Notes: generated from the letters alone by a model not told the origin. Counted from the first letter of the stretch, positions 8,190-16,976 are shown. The stretch is DNA of 64,000 nt from Streptomyces luteolifulvus (GCF_008806595.1 NZ_VZRB01000005.1:281584-345583); one strand, 5' to 3'. Translations and numbers: made by a program.

Positions 8190-9800
8190 ATGGCACCCAG
8201 CAGGGCCGAACGCATCGCACGACTCATCGAGCCGCTGCGCGTGAAGCCGGGCTCCGCTGTGGACCTGGGCAGGGACTTCAGCCCCCGTTACAAGGCCAAC
8301 CTCAAGAAGAAGGACAGCGCCGCGCTGCTCGGCGTCGGCGTGGAACTGCTCGCCGAGTACCAGGAACGACTGGCCGCCCAGGACACCTACGGCGTGCTGC
8401 TCTGCCTCCAGGCCCTCGACGCGGGCGGCAAGGACGGGACGATCCGTCATGTGATGAGCGGGGTGAACCCGCAAGGGGTGAAGGTCAGCAGCTTCAAAGT
8501 GCCCTCCGCCGAGGAACTCGACCACGACTACCTGTGGCGTTACGCCCAACGGCTGCCCGCACGCGGGGACATCGCGATCTTCAACCGCTCGCACTACGAG
8601 GAGGTCCTCGTCGTACGGGTCCATTCCGAGGCCCTCGACCGGCAGAGACTGCCGGACAGCGTACGGACGGAGACGATCTGGGACCGCCGCTACCGGGAGA
8701 TCAACAACTGGGAGCGCTACCTGACCGACAACGGATTCAGGATCGTGAAGGTCTTCCTGAACCTCTCCAAGGAGGAGCAGCGCATCCGCTTCATGAAGCG
8801 GATCGACCTGCCGGAGAAGAACTGGAAGTTCTCGGCGGCCGACGTCCGCGAACGCCGCCGCTGGGACGACTACCAGGTGGCCTTCTCCGAGATGCTGTCC
8901 GCCACCAGCACGCGCGACATCGGCGTCGTCGGGCGGGTCGCGCCGGAGCACAAGGTGCTGCTGGCCGACCTGCTCAAGAAGCAGGGCCATGTGGTGGCGA
9001 TGACCGGCGACGGCGTCAACGACGCGCCGGCCATCAAGGCCGCCGACATCGGCATCGCCATGGGCAGTGGCACCGATGTGGCGAAGAACGCCGGGCGCAT
9101 GATCCTCTCCGACGACAACTTCGCCACGATCGTCTATGCCGTCGAACAGGGCCGGAAGATCTACGACAACCTCACCAAGTACATCCGGTTCGTGCTCCTC
9201 CTGCTCGTCAACTTCGTGCTGACCTTCCTCGGCGCCACCTTGTTCAACATCGCGGCCGGCGAACCCTTCACTCCCCCGCAGGTCCTGTGGATCCACTTCG
9301 TCGTCAACGCCTCGTTCGGCTTCGCGCTCGGCTTCGACCGCGAGAGCGCCGGACTCATGCAACGCCGCCCGCGTCCGCGCGGGGAGTCGGTGCTCACACG
9401 GCCCGTGCTGGTGACGGTCGGACTGGCCGGGCTGGCCATCACGGTCATCCTGCTCGGCCTGATCAAACTGGGTGAGTCGTGGTACGGCAGCGCCGCCATC
9501 GGCAACTCGACAGCGTTCACGGCGTTCGCGCTCTGTCTGGTGGTGGCCGCGTTCGAGTGCCGCAGTGAGACGGACTCGGTGCTGACACCGGCGACGTTCG
9601 ACAGCAAGCAGATGAACTGGGTGGCGCTGGGACAGATCGTGCTCGCGGTGCTGGTGACCCAGATGGACGCCTTCCGCCGCATCCTCGGCACGACGGAGAT
9701 CAACCTGCGGCAGTTCGGCTGGGCGCTGTTGTCCGCGCTGGTCCTCCTCGCCCTGTGGGAATGCGGCAAACTCCTGGCCCGGCGGTCCGCGTCCTCCTGA
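8190..9800 (+). CDS. Chimera: PPK2 N-terminal part fused to C-terminal half of a P-type cation ATPase
   Basis: One 536-residue frame with two unrelated parts. Residues 1 to about 240 are a polyphosphate kinase 2 family enzyme: Walker A LDAGGKDGT, lid region, FNRSHYEEVLV and WDDYQVAFSEMLSATST. Here the usual PPK2 tail (about 50 residues) is lost. From about residue 242 (IGVVGRVAPEHK) the sequence is the P-domain end of a calcium-type P-type ATPase with TGDGVNDAP, followed by the M5-M10 membrane region to the stop. The ATPase lacks M1-M4, the actuator domain and the DKTGT phosphorylation site, so it cannot pump by the normal mechanism. The junction is near nt 8910-8925. Most likely a deletion joined two genes in frame; an assembly error is the alternative. 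GGAGA upstream supports ATG 8190. Confidence 0.8.
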   Translation: MAPSRAERIARLIEPLRVKPGSAVDLGRDFSPRYKANLKKKDSAALLGVGVELLAEYQERLAAQDTYGVLLCLQALDAGGKDGTIRHVMSGVNPQGVKVSSFKVPSAEELDHDYLWRYAQRLPARGDIAIFNRSHYEEVLVVRVHSEALDRQRLPDSVRTETIWDRRYREINNWERYLTDNGFRIVKVFLNLSKEEQRIRFMKRIDLPEKNWKFSAADVRERRRWDDYQVAFSEMLSATSTRDIGVVGRVAPEHKVLLADLLKKQGHVVAMTGDGVNDAPAIKAADIGIAMGSGTDVAKNAGRMILSDDNFATIVYAVEQGRKIYDNLTKYIRFVLLLLVNFVLTFLGATLFNIAAGEPFTPPQVLWIHFVVNASFGFALGFDRESAGLMQRRPRPRGESVLTRPVLVTVGLAGLAITVILLGLIKLGESWYGSAAIGNSTAFTAFALCLVVAAFECRSETDSVLTPATFDSKQMNWVALGQIVLAVLVTQMDAFRRILGTTEINLRQFGWALLSALVLLALWECGKLLARRSASS

Positions 9801-9820
9801 CGGTGGAGTCGCCGGTGCGG

Positions 9821-10714
9821 TCACCCCGCGAGGTGGGCTCGGGCGTACGTCCGGAAGGCTGTCACGAGGATGTTGGGGTCGTGGGCGCGGGTCGCCAGGG
9901 CGACTTGGCTGGGCTCGACGCCGTCAAGGGGGACCGTGGTGAGGTCGGGGCGCAGGGTGTGGGTGTGGACCTCGGCGGTGATGGCCACGGCCTGGCCGGC
10001 GGCGATGAGTTCGAACTTGTCCTCCACGGCGTCGATCAGCGGGCCCTCAGGGGCCGGGCGTCCGTCGGGCCGCGGGTCGATGCGCCAGAAGTCGCTCAGG
10101 AGCGGGTCGGCGCCCCGCACCCTGGGCAGGGGTTCGTCGGCGATGTCGTCGAGGGTGACCGATTCCTTGCCGGCCAGCCGGTGATCGCGCGACACCACCA
10201 GCACGCGCGGCTCGTCGTAGAGGGCCGTCACCTCCAGGCCGTCCGCCGGGAACGGCAGTCGGGCGACCACGGCGTCGACACGGTGGTCGAGCAGCGCCGG
10301 GCGCGGCTCGTCCCAGGCCAGATGCAGGGTTCGTACCTCCTCATCCGGGTGCCGGTGGCGCAGTTCGCGCACGACCGGAGTGACGATGATGCCTGCCGTG
10401 TAGCCGACAGTGATCCGGCCGGGCCGGGCCGCGGCCCGGGTGCGCCCCGCGGCCTGGTCGGCGGCGCGCAGCAGTTCCGTGGCGAGCGGCAGGAAGACCT
10501 CGCCGGCCTCCGTGAGGTGGTTGCCCTGGGGCGTGCGCTCGAACAGGCGGGCGCCCAGTTGCCGTTCGAGGCGGTGGATCTGCCGGCTCAGTGACGGCTG
10601 GGTGGTGTGCAGGGCAACGGCCGCCCGGCCGAAATGCCGGTGCTCGGCCACGACGGTGAAGCACCACACCAACCGCAGGTCGAAGGCTGCGGGAGGCGGA
10701 GGAGAGTCGGGCAC
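9821..10714 (-). CDS. LysR family transcriptional regulator
   Basis: A 297-residue LysR regulator from GTG 10714: winged helix at about residues 8-66 (VVAEHRHFGRAAVALHTTQPS, SRQIHRLE), then the LysR substrate-binding domain. The frame is open to 10807, but no homology-like sequence precedes the chosen start. A TACGCT -10-like hexamer ends 6 nt before the GTG, which suggests a leaderless mRNA. Divergent from the SDR gene at 10918, with a 35-bp palindrome between them. Confidence 0.83.
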   Translation of the reverse strand: MPDSPPPPAAFDLRLVWCFTVVAEHRHFGRAAVALHTTQPSLSRQIHRLERQLGARLFERTPQGNHLTEAGEVFLPLATELLRAADQAAGRTRAAARPGRITVGYTAGIIVTPVVRELRHRHPDEEVRTLHLAWDEPRPALLDHRVDAVVARLPFPADGLEVTALYDEPRVLVVSRDHRLAGKESVTLDDIADEPLPRVRGADPLLSDFWRIDPRPDGRPAPEGPLIDAVEDKFELIAAGQAVAITAEVHTHTLRPDLTTVPLDGVEPSQVALATRAHDPNILVTAFRTYARAHLAG

Positions 10715-10765
10715 CGGTCCAGCGTAGCCCCGGCACGACCTGACACTGCCCGGGCAACCGACGCG

Positions 10766-10800
10766 GCAAGGAGCGATACACCGAGTGCATCGCTCCTTGC
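10766..10800. promoter_or_regulatory. 35-bp near-perfect palindrome, candidate operator
   Basis: GCAAGGAGCGATACAC, CGA, then GTGCATCGCTCCTTGC: 15 of 16 positions pair across a 3-bp centre. It lies 52 bp upstream of the LysR start and 118 bp upstream of the SDR start. The core ACACCGAGTG looks like a TetR-family site, although the adjacent regulator is LysR. A hairpin or attenuator is possible, but there is no T tract. Confidence 0.5.
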
Positions 10801-10917
10801 GGAACATTCATTGGACCCGGCGTGCGCAGCCGCCGCAGAGTGGGTTCGCCGGCCGGGCGCCGTTCCAGGGCCCCACGGGCCGGTATTCGATCCCTTCCGT
10901 CCAAGGAGTGCTCCGTC

Positions 10918-11790
10918 ATGCGTGTGTTCGTCACCGGCGCGTCCGGGTTCATCGGTTCCGCTCTCGTGCCCGAGCTCATCGCCGCCGGACACCAGGTCGT
11001 CGGACTGGCCCGCTCGGACGCTTCGGCGGCCGCTCTGACCGCCGCCGGCGCACAGGTGCGCCGCGGCACGCTGGAGGACCTGAGCAGCCTGCGGGCCGGT
11101 GCCGCCGAGTCCGAAGGAGTTGTCCACCTGGCGTTCGACCACGACTTCACACAGCACGAGGCCGCGGCGCACGCCGAACTGCGGGCCGTCGAGGCCTTCG
11201 GCGAGGCCCTTGACGGCTCGGGTCGGCCGCTGGTCATCGCCTCCGGCGGACCTGTGGGAAGTGAGCAGGACGCGTCCTTCGCCTCGCCGAGCCCCCGGAA
11301 CATCGGCGCGCGGGCAGCGCTCGCTCTCGCGGAGCGCGGCGTGCGCTCGTCCGTCGTGCGGCTCGCGCCGGCGGTCCACGACGACCGCAAATGCGGCCTC
11401 GTCGGACAACTCGTCGACATCGCCCGCCGGAGGGGCGTCTCCGGCTACCTCGGCGACGGGTCCCCTCGCTGGACCGCGGTGCACCGGCTCGATGCCGCGC
11501 GGCTGTTCCGTCTGGCGGTGGAGAAGACCCCGGCGGGGTCCGTGCTGCACGGCGTCGCCGAAGAGGGCGTGCCCATCCGCGCGATCGCCGACGTCATCGG
11601 CCGCCGGCTGAAGGTGCCGGTGACCCCTGTCCCTGCCGAGGACGCCGGCGCCCACTTCGGCTTCCTGGCCGGCCTTCTCGGACGCGACATGCCGGCGTCG
11701 AGCACCCTGACCTGCGAGCTGCTGGGCTGGCGGCCGACCCACCCCGGACTCATCGACGATCTCGGCGACGGCCGCTACTTCGACAACTGA
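10918..11790 (+). CDS. NAD(P)-dependent SDR/epimerase family oxidoreductase
   Basis: A 290-residue extended/atypical short-chain dehydrogenase. The Rossmann motif VTGASGFIGSALV is at residues 5-17, followed by an NmrA/epimerase-like core (GVVHLAFDHD) and the HRLDAARLFRLAVE segment typical of the family annotated SDR family oxidoreductase in streptomycetes. AAGGAG at 10903-10908 supports ATG 10918; the longer frame from 10822 is discarded. Substrate unknown. Divergent from the LysR gene, the presumed regulator. Confidence 0.85.
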   Translation: MRVFVTGASGFIGSALVPELIAAGHQVVGLARSDASAAALTAAGAQVRRGTLEDLSSLRAGAAESEGVVHLAFDHDFTQHEAAAHAELRAVEAFGEALDGSGRPLVIASGGPVGSEQDASFASPSPRNIGARAALALAERGVRSSVVRLAPAVHDDRKCGLVGQLVDIARRRGVSGYLGDGSPRWTAVHRLDAARLFRLAVEKTPAGSVLHGVAEEGVPIRAIADVIGRRLKVPVTPVPAEDAGAHFGFLAGLLGRDMPASSTLTCELLGWRPTHPGLIDDLGDGRYFDN

Positions 11791-11805
11791 CAGTGAGGAT
11801 CGGCC

Positions 11806-11979
11806 ATGGCGCCGCGCTCGATCGAACAAGTGAGGAGCCCGGCCAAAGGTCGCATCACTGTCTTGTCCGAAGGGATCGCCTTCGGGTGCGGTGCCGGGGC
11901 GCCTGTTGCCCGTGTGCCGCACGGCAGCCGGGTTGCGATCTTCCCTGGGCCGTTCTTCGCTGGAAGGAGCAAGCGCTGA
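11806..11979 (+). CDS. Possible small protein of 57 residues
   Basis: A 57-codon frame in the 272-bp gap between the SDR gene and the GGDEF-EAL gene, with GAGGA 6 nt before ATG. The product is basic at the C-terminus and rich in Gly, Ala and Val. I do not recognise it. Codon third-position GC is high but not as extreme as in its neighbours, and it could be an untranslated leader of the downstream gene. Confidence 0.25.
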   Translation: MAPRSIEQVRSPAKGRITVLSEGIAFGCGAGAPVARVPHGSRVAIFPGPFFAGRSKR

Positions 11980-12062
11980 ACCGGGCCGCCCGAACCACGA
12001 CCTGACAGCGCGTCGTGTCGCGGACGCTTCGTCCCCGGCCCGTGCCGTGCCCGGGAGGACAC

Positions 12063-14420
12063 ATGGAGGAGGCACGAGGCGTCGGAGGAGTCGTCCGCAG
12101 GAACGCGTGGTGGTGGTTTCTGGTCGCCGGTGCGCTGGAAGGCGTCGCCTACCTCCTCCTCACCGCCCCGGTCCGCAATCTGTTCTCCCCGATGCTGTCG
12201 GCGGCTGCGGTTCTCGCCATCCTGGCGGGCATCCGCTGGAACCGTCCACGCCCGGCCGGGCCCTGGTACCTGTTCGCCGTCGGGGTCGCCCTGTTCGCCG
12301 CGGGAGACTGGATCTTCGGCTCCTACCAGGTCGCGGGAACGATGGTGCCCTTCCCGTCCGCCGCCGACGTGCTCTATCTGACCGGGTACTGCGTCTTCGC
12401 CGTGGGCCTGGCCGCTCTAGGAAGGCTCTCGGCGGGCGGTATGCGCTGGGCACCGCTGCTGGACGCCGGGATCATCACTCTGGGAGCGTCCACGCTGACC
12501 TGGGTGTTCGTCGTCATGCCCTATCTGCGCAGCCATCTGTCCGCACTCCCGCTCGCGGTGTCGCTGGCCTATCCGCTGGCCGACCTGGTGCTGCTGTGCA
12601 TGGCCGCGCGCCTGCTGCTCAGCACGGGGGTGCGCTCCGCCTCGCTCGCGCTGTTCACGCTCTGGGTGGCCGCCACGCTCGCCGCGGACGCCCTGTACTA
12701 CTCGACGCTGGCCGCCACCGGCTCTCCGGTCGCCGCGGATCTGTCGGACGTCCTGTGGGCCGCCTCGTACGCTTTCCTGAGCGCGGCGGCCCTGCACCCG
12801 TCCATGACCGCGACGACACGGCTGGAGCCACGCAGCCAGAAGCGGCTTCCGCGCTCCCGCATGGCGGTGCTGATCCTGCTGGCCCTGATGGGGCCGCTGC
12901 TCGTGATCGCGGTCGACAGCGTCCACGACCAGCCCGCGCAGGCCGTCGTCATCTCCGCCATCGTCGCTGCCCTGACGCTGCTGCTGGTGCTGCGCATCTG
13001 GCTGCTCGCCCGGTTCGCCGAGGCCCAGGCGGACGAGGCCGAGGCGCGCGCCCGCGCCGCGGAGGACGCCCTGCGCGCGCAGGCGTCGCTGCAGCGGCAG
13101 CTCGCCCACCAGGCGTTCCACGACGCGCTGACCGGTCTCGCCAACCGGGCGCTGTTCTCCGAGCGGCTGGAACACGCCCTCGGCCGTGATACGGGGAGCG
13201 GGGAGACCGCGCTGCTGGTGATCGACCTGGATCACTTCAAGGACATCAACGACAGCCTCGGTCATCCCGTCGGGGACGAACTCCTCATCACCGCCGGGCA
13301 CCGGCTCCTCGGCGCGGCACGGCGGAGCGACACCGTCGCCCGCATGGGCGGGGACGAGTTCGCCGTCCTGACGCAGGACCTGGAGGGCATGCCCGCGGAC
13401 AGGTACGCCCAACGGTTTCTGGAGCGGTTCAGGGATCCGTTCGTGCTGTCCGGCCATCGCAGCGTGTTCGTCACCGCCAGCATCGGCGTCGTCGAGATCA
13501 CCGAAGCGGCCACCGTCAACGAGGTGCTGCGCGACGCGGACATCGCCCTGTATGTGGCCAAGGACCGGGGCCGCAATCGTTCGGTTCTGTTCGAGTCCGC
13601 CATGAGCCTGGCGCAGAGGGATCACTCCCGTATCGCCCAGGACCTGCGGTACGCCATCACCCGCAATGAACTCGCGCTGCACTACCAGCCGATCGTCGAC
13701 CTGACCACCGCCGAGGTCATCGGCGTCGAGGCCCTGTTGCGCTGGCAGCAGCAGGGGCACGCGGAGCGGCCGCCGGAGCTGTTCGTCCCCGTCGCGGAGA
13801 AGACGGGCCTGATCATTCCCATCGGGGCCTGGGCACTGCGCGAGGCTTGCCGCCAGGGACGGCGCTGGCACGAGGTCCATCCCCGGCTCGGGGACCTCAG
13901 CGTCGCCGTCAACATCTCCGGCCGGCAGCTCATGGACCACCGGTTCCCCGGGACCGTACGGCAGATCCTTGAGGAGACCGGCTTCCCCGCCACCTCGCTC
14001 GTCCTGGAGATCACCGAGAGCATCCTCGTCGCCGATGCCGAGAGCGCGGCCGACCGCATCCGCACCCTGCGTGACCTGGGCGTGCGCATCTCCATCGACG
14101 ACTTCGGCACCGGCTACTCCTCGCTGGCCCATCTGCGCGACCTCCCGGTGGACATCGTCAAGATCGACCAGAGCTTCGCGCTCGGGGGCTCCGCCGAGGT
14201 GGACGCCGGCCTGATCGAGGCCATCCTCAACCTCGGATACGCGCTCGGCCTCGACGTCGTCGCGGAGGGCATCGAGACCCCGGAACAGGCGGACCGGCTC
14301 CGCGCTCTCGGCTGTCCGCTGGGCCAGGGCTTCTACTACTGCCGCCCCATGCCCCCGACGGCCCTGGAGGCCTACCTCGCGACAGAGGCGACGCTCACGT
14401 CCTCCGAACCGAGCACGTGA
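12063..14420 (+). CDS. Membrane GGDEF-EAL bifunctional cyclic-di-GMP protein
   Basis: A 785-residue inner-membrane protein. Roughly residues 15-325 hold about eight to ten hydrophobic segments, then a short coiled stretch (FAEAQADEAEARARAAEDAL). The GGDEF domain follows with an intact MGGDEFAVL active site near residue 430 and an EAL domain from about 535 with EALLRW, DDFGTGYSS and EGIET all intact. Both diguanylate cyclase and phosphodiesterase activity are therefore possible; which dominates cannot be told. In Streptomyces cyclic-di-GMP controls development through BldD. CGGGAGGAC supports ATG 12063. It converges on the MASE1 gene across a terminator-like hairpin. Confidence 0.9.
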   Translation: MEEARGVGGVVRRNAWWWFLVAGALEGVAYLLLTAPVRNLFSPMLSAAAVLAILAGIRWNRPRPAGPWYLFAVGVALFAAGDWIFGSYQVAGTMVPFPSAADVLYLTGYCVFAVGLAALGRLSAGGMRWAPLLDAGIITLGASTLTWVFVVMPYLRSHLSALPLAVSLAYPLADLVLLCMAARLLLSTGVRSASLALFTLWVAATLAADALYYSTLAATGSPVAADLSDVLWAASYAFLSAAALHPSMTATTRLEPRSQKRLPRSRMAVLILLALMGPLLVIAVDSVHDQPAQAVVISAIVAALTLLLVLRIWLLARFAEAQADEAEARARAAEDALRAQASLQRQLAHQAFHDALTGLANRALFSERLEHALGRDTGSGETALLVIDLDHFKDINDSLGHPVGDELLITAGHRLLGAARRSDTVARMGGDEFAVLTQDLEGMPADRYAQRFLERFRDPFVLSGHRSVFVTASIGVVEITEAATVNEVLRDADIALYVAKDRGRNRSVLFESAMSLAQRDHSRIAQDLRYAITRNELALHYQPIVDLTTAEVIGVEALLRWQQQGHAERPPELFVPVAEKTGLIIPIGAWALREACRQGRRWHEVHPRLGDLSVAVNISGRQLMDHRFPGTVRQILEETGFPATSLVLEITESILVADAESAADRIRTLRDLGVRISIDDFGTGYSSLAHLRDLPVDIVKIDQSFALGGSAEVDAGLIEAILNLGYALGLDVVAEGIETPEQADRLRALGCPLGQGFYYCRPMPPTALEAYLATEATLTSSEPST

Positions 14421-14434
14421 CGCCCTGCACGCTT

Positions 14435-14458
14435 CCCCCAAGCTCTTCGAGCAGGGGG
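14435..14458. terminator. Bidirectional hairpin between convergent genes
   Basis: CCCCC-AA-GCTC-TTC-GAGC-A-GGGGG forms a nested stem-loop between the stops of the GGDEF-EAL gene (14420) and the MASE1 gene (14496). This TTCCCCCAAGCTCTTCGAGC type sequence is, from memory, a frequent intergenic hairpin in Streptomyces genomes and probably terminates both transcripts. Confidence 0.6.
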
Positions 14459-14495
14459 ACCCCACTCGCCGCACCGGGCCCTGGCCGGGCCGGCC

Positions 14496-15485
14496 TCAGT
14501 CTCCGGGGGGCGGCGGCCTGCTCTGGCGTGTGTCGCCCGCCGTGAGATGTCCCAGCACCTCGACCAGCTCCATGCACGCCTGCTCCACCGAGCGCCGGGT
14601 ATTGCGCTGCTCGATGATCACCGCGGACAGCAGAAGGGCGGTCAGGGCCATGGTCCCGTTGAAGGCCTGGAGCTTGATCATCACCTCCACACGGTTCAGC
14701 CCGTCGAACGGGCCGGCCCCGTCCGTCGCCGCGACGGTGGCCATGACGGAGGCGAGGAGCGCGCACAGCATGCTGCCCACGAGCTGGAAGCGCAGAGCCG
14801 CAAAGATCAGCAGGGGATAGACGAGGAACAGCAGGCTGACCGTGCTGTACGTGGCCAAGGGCACGACGACGCAGGCCGTGACGAACAGCGCCCCGGCCTC
14901 CCTCCAGCGGGTCAGGGGCAGGGGCCGGCGCGCCCCGTACAGCAGGAGCAGGACCGGGGTGACGATCAGGACCCCCATCACGTCACCCACCCACCACGCC
15001 AGCCAGACGGGCCAGAAGCTGTCCGCGGCGAGTTCGTCCGTGACGACGAGCAGGCCGACACCGACGGTCGCGCTGATGAGCATGGCGAGCAGAGCCCCCA
15101 GGAACACGAGTGCGGCTCCGTCGCGCAGTCGGCTGAGGTCGGTACGGAAGCCGACCTTGCGCAGCATGAGGTACGCGAAGACGGGAGCCGCGGTGTTGCC
15201 CGCCACGGTGCCGATCACGGAGGGCTGGAGGTCGGTGGTGATGGACAGGATGACGAGGAGGACACCGAGGGAGATGCCGGGCCAGCAGCGCAACCCGAGG
15301 ATCAGCAGACTGGTGAGCGCGACGCCGGTGGGTGGCCAGATGGGCGTGAAAACGGCGCCCTCGACCACGAGCTGCCGCAGCAGTCCCAGCCGCCCGGCCG
15401 CGTAGTAGCAGCCGGCGACAGCCAGGGTCTGGAGGGTGTAGACCGCCGTCCGCCGCAGATCCTCGGTACCCACCACAGCAGCCAT
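14496..15485 (-). CDS. MASE1 domain membrane protein
   Basis: A 329-residue integral membrane protein with about eight hydrophobic segments and the MASE1 signature regions FTPIWPPTGVALTSL and WLAWWVGDVMGVL. MASE1 is a membrane sensor module usually joined to GGDEF or kinase domains; here it ends with a short cytoplasmic tail and no output domain, so any signal must pass through a partner. The convergent GGDEF-EAL protein and the upstream PP2C phosphatase are possible partners by neighbourhood. The start is uncertain: ATG 15485 is chosen over 15506, neither with a good Shine-Dalgarno. Confidence 0.8.
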   Translation of the reverse strand: MAAVVGTEDLRRTAVYTLQTLAVAGCYYAAGRLGLLRQLVVEGAVFTPIWPPTGVALTSLLILGLRCWPGISLGVLLVILSITTDLQPSVIGTVAGNTAAPVFAYLMLRKVGFRTDLSRLRDGAALVFLGALLAMLISATVGVGLLVVTDELAADSFWPVWLAWWVGDVMGVLIVTPVLLLLYGARRPLPLTRWREAGALFVTACVVVPLATYSTVSLLFLVYPLLIFAALRFQLVGSMLCALLASVMATVAATDGAGPFDGLNRVEVMIKLQAFNGTMALTALLLSAVIIEQRNTRRSVEQACMELVEVLGHLTAGDTRQSRPPPPGD

Positions 15486-15566
15486 CAGACACCGACACCG
15501 CCGCATCGGCCAGGCGAGAGGCCTGGCGCACCGTTCTACAGCCGAACCCCGGGCTCGTCGGTCCCG

Positions 15567-15620
15567 GCTGAGCCTCGGCCTCGTCGTTCTACGGCTGAGC
15601 CTCGGCCTCGTCGTTCTACG
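15567..15620. repeat. 27-bp tandem repeat, two perfect units plus degenerate flanks
   Basis: GCTGAGCCTCGGCCTCGTCG plus TTCTACG occurs twice in tandem (15567-15593, 15594-15620). Degenerate copies flank it, and the rightmost overlaps the 3' end of the phosphatase gene. On the minus strand the units read as DEAEAQP followed by a stop, echoing the protein end DEPDVQP. Confidence 0.85.
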
Positions 15621-16446
15621 GCTGGACGTCGGGCTCGTCGTAGCCGACGACCAGTACGGCCGCGTCGTCCTCGTGCCCCACGCGCTCCGCGCCCTTGATC
15701 ACGGCGGCGGCCAGCGAGGCCGGCTTCATGCCCGCGACTGCGGCTATCCCGGCGAGCCGCACCACCTGGTCGAGCCCCTCGTCCAGATTCATGAGGGGCC
15801 CCTCCACCACACCGTCGGTGAGCAGGACGAACACCCCGCCGGTGGTGAGGCGGTAGCGGGTCACCGGGTACTCCAGGCCCGGTTCGACACCGAGCGGTGG
15901 TCCCACTTCGTCCTCGGCGATGCCCGACTTTCCGTCCGCCGTGGCCCAGACGCAGGGTATGTGTCCTGCCCGAGCGCTCTCCAGCACCCCGTTCGACGGG
16001 TCGAGCCGCATAAAAGTGCAGGTGGCGAAGAGGTCACTGCCGAGCGACAGGAGGAGGTCGTTGGTCCGGGCGAGGAGTTCGCCCGGCTCGCTCGTCACGG
16101 AGGCCAGCGCGCGCAGTCCGACGCGGACCTGTCCCATGAACGCGGCCGCCTCGATGTTGTGGCCCTGGACATCACCGATGGACAGCCCGATGCGGCCGTC
16201 CGGCATCATGAAGGCGTCGTACCAGTCGCCGCCCACGTTGAGGCCGTGGCAGGCCGGCGCGTACTGGAAGGCCAGATGGAATCCGGGGGCGGTCGGCATG
16301 TCGGAGGGAAGCATGCCCCGCTGCAGGGCGATGGCGAGCTCGACCTGAGAGCGCTGCAGCTCTGCGCGCTCCCGCGCCTGGGCCGTCAGCGACCCCAGTC
16401 TGGTCAGCAGCTCGTCGCCGTCGTCCGCCGGGCGCATACGGGACAT
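15616..16446 (-). CDS. PP2C/SpoIIE-type Ser/Thr protein phosphatase
   Basis: A 276-residue soluble phosphatase. A short N-terminal coiled helix is followed by the SpoIIE/RsbU PPM domain with metal-binding motifs GGDWYDAF, GDVQGHNIEAA, TDGVVE and DDAAVLVV all intact. Such proteins usually dephosphorylate anti-anti-sigma factors in stress or developmental switches. No sensor or HATPase domain is attached. ATG 16446 is chosen, with CGGAG 8 nt upstream. Its 3' end is involved in a 27-bp tandem repeat. Divergent from the small gene at 16635. Confidence 0.87.
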   Translation of the reverse strand: MSRMRPADDGDELLTRLGSLTAQARERAELQRSQVELAIALQRGMLPSDMPTAPGFHLAFQYAPACHGLNVGGDWYDAFMMPDGRIGLSIGDVQGHNIEAAAFMGQVRVGLRALASVTSEPGELLARTNDLLLSLGSDLFATCTFMRLDPSNGVLESARAGHIPCVWATADGKSGIAEDEVGPPLGVEPGLEYPVTRYRLTTGGVFVLLTDGVVEGPLMNLDEGLDQVVRLAGIAAVAGMKPASLAAAVIKGAERVGHEDDAAVLVVGYDEPDVQP

Positions 16447-16634
16447 CAACCACTCCGAGAGGGAAAATCCCTTTCACTATAAAGGCCCATTGTGCGTCGA
16501 CATGGGTGACGAGGAGATGCGGCCGGGGCCTCCCGGTTCCGGCTGCTGCATATGGGTGGTCCCTCCGTACGTGCGGAACCGGTGGCCCGCACCGCCGAGT
16601 CCCCTCACACAACCCGTACGAGAGGAGTCTGTTC

Positions 16635-16895
16635 ATGACCCACTCCACCACGATGCCCGACCCCCGGCCCGCCTGGGCGAACGACGGCTTCCTGCTGCCG
16701 CCGCCCCACCCCGCGCAGCGCCTGAATCTCGCTCTCGACCCCCGTGACGTGCACCGTCTGGAACTCAACGCCGCGCTGACGACTGCGGGCATCGCTCCCA
16801 TGCCGGGCGACCGTGAGGCCATCGACCGCCTGAGCGAACTCCCGGACGCGGTGCACGCCACCCTGCACCGGTGGCTCACGCGCACCATCCTCTGA
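16635..16895 (+). CDS. Small conserved-type hypothetical protein (86 aa)
   Basis: An 86-residue protein with good start signals (AGAGGAG 8 nt before ATG 16635). It is proline-rich at the N-terminus and then has two amphipathic helices (RLELNAALTTAGI, DREAIDRLSELPDAVHATLH). I know similar unnamed small proteins from streptomycetes but can give no function. It is divergent from the PP2C gene and precedes a methyltransferase on the other strand. Confidence 0.6.
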   Translation: MTHSTTMPDPRPAWANDGFLLPPPHPAQRLNLALDPRDVHRLELNAALTTAGIAPMPGDREAIDRLSELPDAVHATLHRWLTRTIL

Positions 16896-16976
16896 CGGAC
16901 CGGACCGGGACAGCCGGTGCTGCATCTTCGGGACCGTCCGTGACCGGCGGACGGTCCCGGAGGCGGGGCGGCAGGT

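Noticed and set aside
12417..14474. 685-codon minus-strand frame antisense to the GGDEF-EAL gene
   Set aside because: Low-complexity Gly/Arg/Asp/Gln-rich translation; the opposite strand has intact catalytic motifs.
16456..16480. GGGAAAATCCC dyad upstream of the PP2C gene
   Set aside because: Arms are only five bases and imperfectly spaced; not convincing as an operator or terminator.
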